Below, in pieces: positions 5,565 to 9,114 of a stretch of 9,114 nt of DNA. The stretch is from Gemmatimonadota bacterium (GTDB lineage: Bacteria > Gemmatimonadota > Gemmatimonadetes > Gemmatimonadales > GWC2-71-9). The position numbers and the translations under genes are program-made. The stretch spans positions 12,792 through 21,905 of the forward strand of contig QHTY01000078.1 in NCBI GenBank assembly GCA_003220985.1, in the 5' to 3' direction. The notes below the pieces were generated by a model, which worked only from the letters and a program-made list of their open reading frames with translations, was not told the DNA's origin and did no database searches. Position 1 is the first letter of the stretch; each line of letters begins with the position of its first letter.

Positions 5565-7133
5565 ATGGCCAGCCCGCAGGACTTCGCTGCGCTGTTCGCG
5601 CGCACCCTGGACCTGTTTCGCGATCCCGGAGCGAAAGAGGTACAGAAGGCGCAGTTCCGCATGCTGGCCGGGCTTCTCAAGCTCCAGGGCGTGACGCTGG
5701 GGGTGCAGGATGGCCGCCTCATGGTGAACGGGACGACGCTGGATGGCAACACGCTTGCCCAGCGGCTCGAATTCCATTCGGTGAAGGAGATCACCATCCC
5801 AGCCGATTCGCCCGTCGCCGAGGTGTTCGAGCTGCTGCGTGCGCTCGCGGAACAGCCCGGCGATGAGGATATCGCGTCGAGGCTCAAGGCCAATGGCGCG
5901 AAGCGGATCGCCGTCACTATGCACACACCTGTTCTGGAAGCGGAACCACCCGCCATCCCGGTAGCGCCGGTCCGGGCCGACACGCTTCTGACCCTGCAGG
6001 GTGCGCGACCCCGGGCGCCTGTCGCCCCGCCCGCCCCGCCCCGCGGCACCGCGCCTAAGACACCCGTGACCGGGGAAGCGGAGGATGTCCCGGACATCGT
6101 TCGCGAGGCCAACGCGGCGCATGCCGCGTTCTCACCGGCGGCCGCGGCGACGCAAACCCCCGCGGCGTTGATCGCGCAGCTGGGGGACCGGCCGGACGGG
6201 CCGCATGTCGGCGACGTGCTCGCCATCCTTGGCCGCCAGCTCGAGACCGCGATGAAGACCAACCGCGTCTCGCAAGCGCTCGCGATTGTGGCGGGAATCG
6301 TTCGGGCCGAGCAACAGGTGACCGATGCCAGCCGGCGCCGTCAGTATTCGATCGCCCTGAAGCGGATGTACAACAAAGCCTTCCTCGAATCGATCGCCGA
6401 GGTCGCCAACCATCCTTCCGACCGCGACGATGCGCTGCTGGTGTTGCGCCGGGCAGGGGAGGACGGCGTCGAGGTGCTGCTCGATCTGCTCGTCGCGGCC
6501 CCGACCATCGAAGAGCGCCGCGGCATTTTCATGGCACTGACTGGGATGAAGGAAGGCACGGACCAACTCGTGCACATGCTGGGACATCACCAGTGGTTCG
6601 TGGTGCGCAACGTGGCGGAGTTGGCGGGCGAGCTCGGCCTCGAGGAGGCGGTCCCAGCCCTGGCGCAGCAGCTCGCGCACGAGGACGAGCGCGTCCGCAA
6701 GGCAGTGGCGCTGGCGCTGGCGAAGATCGGGTCGAGTGGGGCGGCGGAGCCCTTACGCCGGGCGCTGCGGGATAAATCACCCGAGGTGCGCATGCAGGCG
6801 GCCCTCGGCGTTGGCCGGAAATCGAGCGCGCTCGCGATGCCGCTCGTCGCCGCGATGGAAGAGGAAGAAGACGAGGGCGTCGAACGCGAGCTGATCCTCG
6901 CGCTCGGACGCATCGGGAGCGCGTCGGCGGTGCAAGCGCTTATCAAGTTCGCGCAGCCCGGCGGCCGCTTATTTGGCCGCAGGCCGGCCGCGCTGCGGGC
7001 GATGGCGGTCGAAGCGTTGCGCCTCGCCGCGACACCAGCGGCCATCGGAACGCTCGAGGGGTTGACGGACGACGGTGACAAGGAGGTGCGCGCGGCCGCG
7101 CATTCAGCGCTGGCGGATTTGAAACGAAAATAG
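5565..7133 (+). CDS. HEAT-repeat domain-containing protein
   Basis: A 522-residue protein in three parts. Residues 1-125 form an N-terminal domain with LLKLQGVTLGVQDGRLMVNGTT (39-58, approximately) and SVKEITIPADSPVAEVFELLRAL (72-94). This pattern of 'value stored, strand, leucine-rich helix' recalls the N-terminal regions of some HD-GYP-type proteins, but that is only a resemblance. Residues 126-200 are a Pro/Ala-rich linker. From about 215 the protein is all helical; HEAT or PBS-lyase type repeats are clear at about 340-520 (VVRNVAELAGELG, VRKAVALALAKIGS, VRMQAALGVGRKS, VRAAAHSALADL). Such repeats scaffold protein-protein contacts. No signal peptide or membrane segment. ATG 5565 is preferred to TTG 5553, which lies within the likely promoter; only a weak GAG (5555-5557) could serve as ribosome-binding site. 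It appears monocistronic, with a hairpin at its stop. The partner is unknown. Confidence 0.9.
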   Translation: MASPQDFAALFARTLDLFRDPGAKEVQKAQFRMLAGLLKLQGVTLGVQDGRLMVNGTTLDGNTLAQRLEFHSVKEITIPADSPVAEVFELLRALAEQPGDEDIASRLKANGAKRIAVTMHTPVLEAEPPAIPVAPVRADTLLTLQGARPRAPVAPPAPPRGTAPKTPVTGEAEDVPDIVREANAAHAAFSPAAAATQTPAALIAQLGDRPDGPHVGDVLAILGRQLETAMKTNRVSQALAIVAGIVRAEQQVTDASRRRQYSIALKRMYNKAFLESIAEVANHPSDRDDALLVLRRAGEDGVEVLLDLLVAAPTIEERRGIFMALTGMKEGTDQLVHMLGHHQWFVVRNVAELAGELGLEEAVPALAQQLAHEDERVRKAVALALAKIGSSGAAEPLRRALRDKSPEVRMQAALGVGRKSSALAMPLVAAMEEEEDEGVERELILALGRIGSASAVQALIKFAQPGGRLFGRRPAALRAMAVEALRLAATPAAIGTLEGLTDDGDKEVRAAAHSALADLKRK

Positions 7134-7149
7134 GCAGCTTTTGCTGCCT
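7132..7149 (+). terminator. Hairpin at the stop of the HEAT-repeat gene, possible weak terminator
   Basis: AGGCAGC (7132-7138), loop TTTT, GCTGCCT (7143-7149) make a perfect 7-bp stem that includes the last two bases of the stop codon TAG. Only TTAATGT follows, so the U-tract is short. It may be a weak terminator or an mRNA 3'-end stabiliser. Confidence 0.5.
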
Positions 7150-7156
7150 TAATGTC

Positions 7157-7186
7157 ACTTGCAGATTGCAAGTAAAACGGCGTTTT
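7157..7186. repeat. Tandem palindromes downstream of the HEAT gene
   Basis: ACTTGCA-GAT-TGCAAGT (7157-7173) is a perfect 7-bp inverted repeat with a 3-base centre. It is directly followed by AAAAC-GGC-GTTTT (7174-7186), and another TTGCA sits at 7185-7189, so TTGCA occurs three times in 30 bases. The stretch is AT-richer than the genes. It could bind a dimeric regulator for the gene starting at 7354, or be part of transcription termination. No protein can be named. Confidence 0.5.
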
Positions 7187-7325
7187 GCAACGTCAAATAT
7201 CACGACGGAAGCACGGCCGAATTCCGCTCCGTAGTAGCCACGTAAACAATTGTCAGATATTGGCTTGTCATGTGACCGCTGAAATGGGTGCGGTTCTTGC
7301 CCGTGTCGTCGGTGCGTTCGTGTAC

Positions 7326-7348
7326 CCTAGGACCTCTTCGGTCAGGAG
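7326..7348 (+). promoter_or_regulatory. Ribosome-binding site of the proline-rich protein, within a small hairpin
   Basis: AGGAG (7344-7348) lies 5 bases before ATG 7354 and is the clearest Shine-Dalgarno in the window, fixing the start. Upstream, GACC (7331-7334) can pair with GGTC (7340-7343) around a TCTTC loop, and CCT (7326-7328) can pair with AGG of the Shine-Dalgarno across a two-base bulge. The structure is small and could modestly limit ribosome access. No good promoter could be fixed between 7190 and 7325. Confidence 0.6.
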
Positions 7349-7353
7349 AGATC

Positions 7354-8163
7354 ATGAAAGTTGTTCGCGTAGTCTTCGCGTTGCTCGCCCTCTCGGCGTT
7401 GCCGCTCGTCGCGGTCGCCGCGCAGGGACGTGGCAACAGCGCCAATGCCTGCAAGGTGACGGCTGCGACTGCTGGGCAGAGCGGTCACGTGCCTCCGGGC
7501 CAGGCGAAGAAGTGCCCGGCGACTCCGGTGCCGCCACCACCTCCGCCTCCGCCGCCTCCGGCGCCATTGCCACCGCCGCCGCCGCCGCCTCCGGCGCCAT
7601 TGCCACCGCCACCGCCGCCGCCTCCGGCTCCGCTGCCGCCACCGCCGCCGCCGCCTCCGGCGCCAGTGCCGCCACCACCGCCGCCGCCTCCGGCTCCGGT
7701 GCCACCGCCGCCGCCTCCGGCTCCGGCTCCGGTGCCGCCGCCACCGCCGCCGCCTCCGGCTCCGGTGCCGCCGCCACCGCCGCCGCCTCCTCCGCCTTCA
7801 AGCCCGCCGTCTGGGCCGCATCAGGCGCGGGGCGTGGTGTTCGAGGATCTCGATGGCGACGGGAGACAGGACGTCTTCTCGAGTGAGATGGGCATCGAGG
7901 GCTGGACCGTCAACCTCTATTGGAACGGCCAGGTTATCGCCAGCACCTCGTCGCTTAGCGACGGGAGCTTCATCTTCCAGAACCTCGGCAACACGACGTA
8001 TAGCGTGTGCCTCGGCGCCCCTCCCGCCGGACAGGGCCCGTATAATCAGACGCTACCGGTGGGTGGCTCAGGCTGTAGTGGAGCCGGCTACACGTTCATG
8101 TTCAACAGTCAGTTCATGACGTGGTCCGTGAACAATTTCGGCGAGCAGTTGCAGGTGCCGTAG
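7354..8163 (+). CDS. Secreted polyproline-repeat protein with SdrD-B-like C-terminal domain
   Basis: A 269-residue protein in four parts. Residues 1-24 are a classical signal peptide (basic MKVVR, hydrophobic core FALLALSALPLVAV, cleavage after AxA around 21-24). Residues 25-58 are a short linker with C33 and C54 and the motif HVPPGQAKK, a pattern seen in small exported proteins of several phyla. Residues 60-148 are almost only proline with A/L/V spacers in 11-residue units. Residues 157-269 form a beta-rich domain: GVVFEDLDGDGRQD contains a calcium-loop pattern D165-x-D167-x-D169-x3-D173, then GIEGWTVNLYWNG, SLSDGSFIFQNL and YSVCLG, which match SdrD-B (prealbumin-like) repeats of surface adhesins. 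No C-terminal anchor is visible, so it is probably released, periplasmic or outer-surface. Export and structural or adhesive role are inferred. It has its own strong RBS and terminator and looks monocistronic. Confidence 0.88.
   Translation: MKVVRVVFALLALSALPLVAVAAQGRGNSANACKVTAATAGQSGHVPPGQAKKCPATPVPPPPPPPPPPAPLPPPPPPPPAPLPPPPPPPPAPLPPPPPPPPAPVPPPPPPPPAPVPPPPPPAPAPVPPPPPPPPAPVPPPPPPPPPPSSPPSGPHQARGVVFEDLDGDGRQDVFSSEMGIEGWTVNLYWNGQVIASTSSLSDGSFIFQNLGNTTYSVCLGAPPAGQGPYNQTLPVGGSGCSGAGYTFMFNSQFMTWSVNNFGEQLQVP
7531..7797 (+). repeat. Coding 33-bp tandem repeat (polyproline tract)
   Basis: Seven consecutive units encode (P)8-A-P-L or (P)8-A-P-V, with a longer first unit (10 prolines) and one variant unit PPPPPPAPAPV, followed by ten further prolines. 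Codons alternate CCG, CCA and CCT; the spacer alanine is GCG in early units and GCT in later ones, and L gives way to V after the third unit, so two sub-types have been duplicated. The period is a multiple of three: copy-number change would alter length, not frame. Low complexity leaves the antisense and one other sense frame open here. Confidence 0.9.
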
Positions 8164-8191
8164 GCTTGTCGCAAAACTCCTGACCAACTCA

Positions 8192-8226
8192 GGGCTCCGG
8201 GCAGTTTCGCCGGGGCCCTTTTTTTT
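8192..8226 (+). terminator. Intrinsic terminator of the secreted protein gene
   Basis: GGGCTCCGG (8192-8200) pairs with CCGGGGCCC (8210-8218), nine pairs including one T-G wobble, with a 9-base loop, and is followed by eight T (8219-8226). It starts 28 bases after the stop codon. The reverse strand lacks a T-run after the stem, so it acts mainly on plus-strand transcription, protecting the convergent M42 gene. Confidence 0.92.
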
Positions 8227-8230
8227 AGGT

Positions 8231-9114
8231 CTATTTCGGGACAAAATCCGTTCCGGGCTCCAGCTTTCGCGCGAACGCTGCCAGCAGATCCGCCGCGCGA
8301 TCGAGGTCCTCGAGCGCTACCATCTCGTTTGGACTGTGCATGTAGCGGTTGGCGACGCTCACGAGCCCGGTCGGAATGCCGCGCATGGCGTTATAGATCG
8401 CATCGGCATCGGTTCCGGTGTCGCGCGGCGCTGCCTGGATGGTGTACGGGATCTCCGCCTGCTCTGCGCACTCGACCAGCATGTCGAACACCACCGCGCT
8501 CACCGAGGACCCGCGGCTCAAGACGATGCCACCGCCGAGCTTGTGGTCGCCCGAGTGCTTCTTATCCGCGCCGGGGTAATCGGTCGCGTGCGTGACATCG
8601 ATGACGACCGCGACGTCGGGCTCGATGCCGACCGCGCTCGTCCGCGCGCCGCTCCCCGTCCAGGCGATCTCCTCGCGCGTCGAGGCCACGGAGAACACGG
8701 CCGCGTGTTTCGGCCGCTGTGCCGCCAAGCGGCGCAGCGCCTCGGCCGCAACGAACGCGCCAATGCGGTTGTCCAGACTACGGGAGACGATGCGGCCGTT
8801 GGGGTACTCTTCGACCCGGCTGTCCAGCACACCCGCGTCGCCGACGCGCACGCGGTGCACGGCTTCATCGTGGCTGGCGGCGCCAATGTCGATCCACAAG
8901 TCGATCACCTTGGTGACCCGGTCGAGATCCTCCTTTTTCAGCTGATGCACCGCCTTCTTGCCTACCACGCCGTGCACGGGCCCGTTGCGCGTGAGCAGCA
9001 ACACGCGCTGCCCCACGAGAACTTGGGAATCCCACCCTCCGATGCCGCTGAAATAGAGAAAACCTTCCTCGTCGATGTGTGTGACCTGCAGGCCGATCTC
9101 GTCGATATGGCCCG
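8231..9114 (-). CDS. M42 family metallopeptidase (glutamyl aminopeptidase/FrvX-like); 5' end outside window
   Basis: 293 C-terminal residues are visible of a family usually about 340-360 long. The reading frame continues to the window edge, where GHIDEIG holds the first metal histidine (H2 of the visible part); the GTG at 9016 is internal. Then come a beta-barrel insert (VGQRVLLLTRNGPVHGVVG), WIDIGAASHDEA, SLDNRIGAF with bridging D114, STREEI with E147/E148 (catalytic and metal glutamates), VIDVTHATD with D172, GTDADAI, and NRYMHSP with the last metal histidine H259. All five expected ligands are present. M42 enzymes are cobalt- or zinc-dependent aminopeptidases forming dodecamers that degrade peptides in the cytosol. 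The segment after EE reads IAWTGSGARTSA instead of the more usual VGLRGA, a subgroup variation. Convergent with the secreted-protein gene, 67 bp between stops; no minus-strand terminator with a T-run is seen. Confidence 0.95.
   Translation of the reverse strand, partial: GHIDEIGLQVTHIDEEGFLYFSGIGGWDSQVLVGQRVLLLTRNGPVHGVVGKKAVHQLKKEDLDRVTKVIDLWIDIGAASHDEAVHRVRVGDAGVLDSRVEEYPNGRIVSRSLDNRIGAFVAAEALRRLAAQRPKHAAVFSVASTREEIAWTGSGARTSAVGIEPDVAVVIDVTHATDYPGADKKHSGDHKLGGGIVLSRGSSVSAVVFDMLVECAEQAEIPYTIQAAPRDTGTDADAIYNAMRGIPTGLVSVANRYMHSPNEMVALEDLDRAADLLAAFARKLEPGTDFVPK

Noticed and set aside
7531..7797. CRISPR array
   Set aside because: The repeats are contiguous low-complexity coding units with no unique spacers.
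7185..7886. Plus-strand 233-codon and minus-strand 149-codon Ala/Ser/Glu-rich frames across the repeat tract
   Set aside because: They arise because a CCG/CCA/CCT repeat is stop-free in several frames; the frame with signal peptide, RBS and SdrD-B domain is the real one.
8192..8226. Bidirectional terminator serving the M42 gene too
   Set aside because: On the minus strand the stem is preceded by A and not followed by a T-run, so only plus-strand termination is supported.
8968..9016. GTG 9016 as the start of the M42 gene
   Set aside because: The upstream frame to the window edge encodes the conserved GHIDEIG metal-binding motif, so this GTG is internal.

Overview
The window is a GC-rich, gene-dense bacterial chromosome segment with no RNA genes, mobile elements, CRISPR arrays or phage genes. 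The high GC, leucine/alanine/arginine-rich proteins, tight gene overlaps, poor Shine-Dalgarno sequences and short GGGAAACG- and GGGACGG-type repeats suggest a soil-type phylum such as Gemmatimonadota or Acidobacteriota. This assignment is inference and no marker gene confirms it.

Layout. From 5512 down to the left edge, six minus-strand genes form what looks like one operon: a GAF-domain free methionine-(R)-sulfoxide reductase, an alpha/beta hydrolase of the proline iminopeptidase type, an unrecognised protein, endonuclease III (nth), an M20D amidohydrolase, and a DUF255/YyaL-type thioredoxin-fold protein that runs off the left edge. Most junctions overlap by 1 to 67 bases, implying translational coupling. 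The only gap is 62 bp before nth, and an imperfect inverted repeat lies there. A 52-bp divergent promoter region separates this operon from a plus-strand HEAT-repeat protein (5565-7133). That gene ends in a small hairpin and is followed by about 200 bp of AT-richer, palindrome-rich DNA. Next is a secreted protein (7354-8163) with a signal peptide, an 89-residue polyproline tract built from 33-bp repeats, and a C-terminal SdrD-B-like domain. A strong intrinsic terminator ends it. A convergent minus-strand M42 aminopeptidase (5' part outside the window) closes the right side.

How the genes may work together. Three operon products (free Met-sulfoxide reductase, endonuclease III, and the thioredoxin-fold protein with a CxxC motif) fit repair of oxidative damage. 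The M20, S33-like and M42 enzymes fit peptide or amino-acid-conjugate turnover. A shared purpose is inferred from synteny only. I found no convincing new multi-gene system. The points most worth a second look are the missing canonical start of the DUF255 gene, the in-frame G-quadruplex-type repeat inside the hydrolase, the coding 33-bp polyproline repeat, and the nth-upstream inverted repeat.
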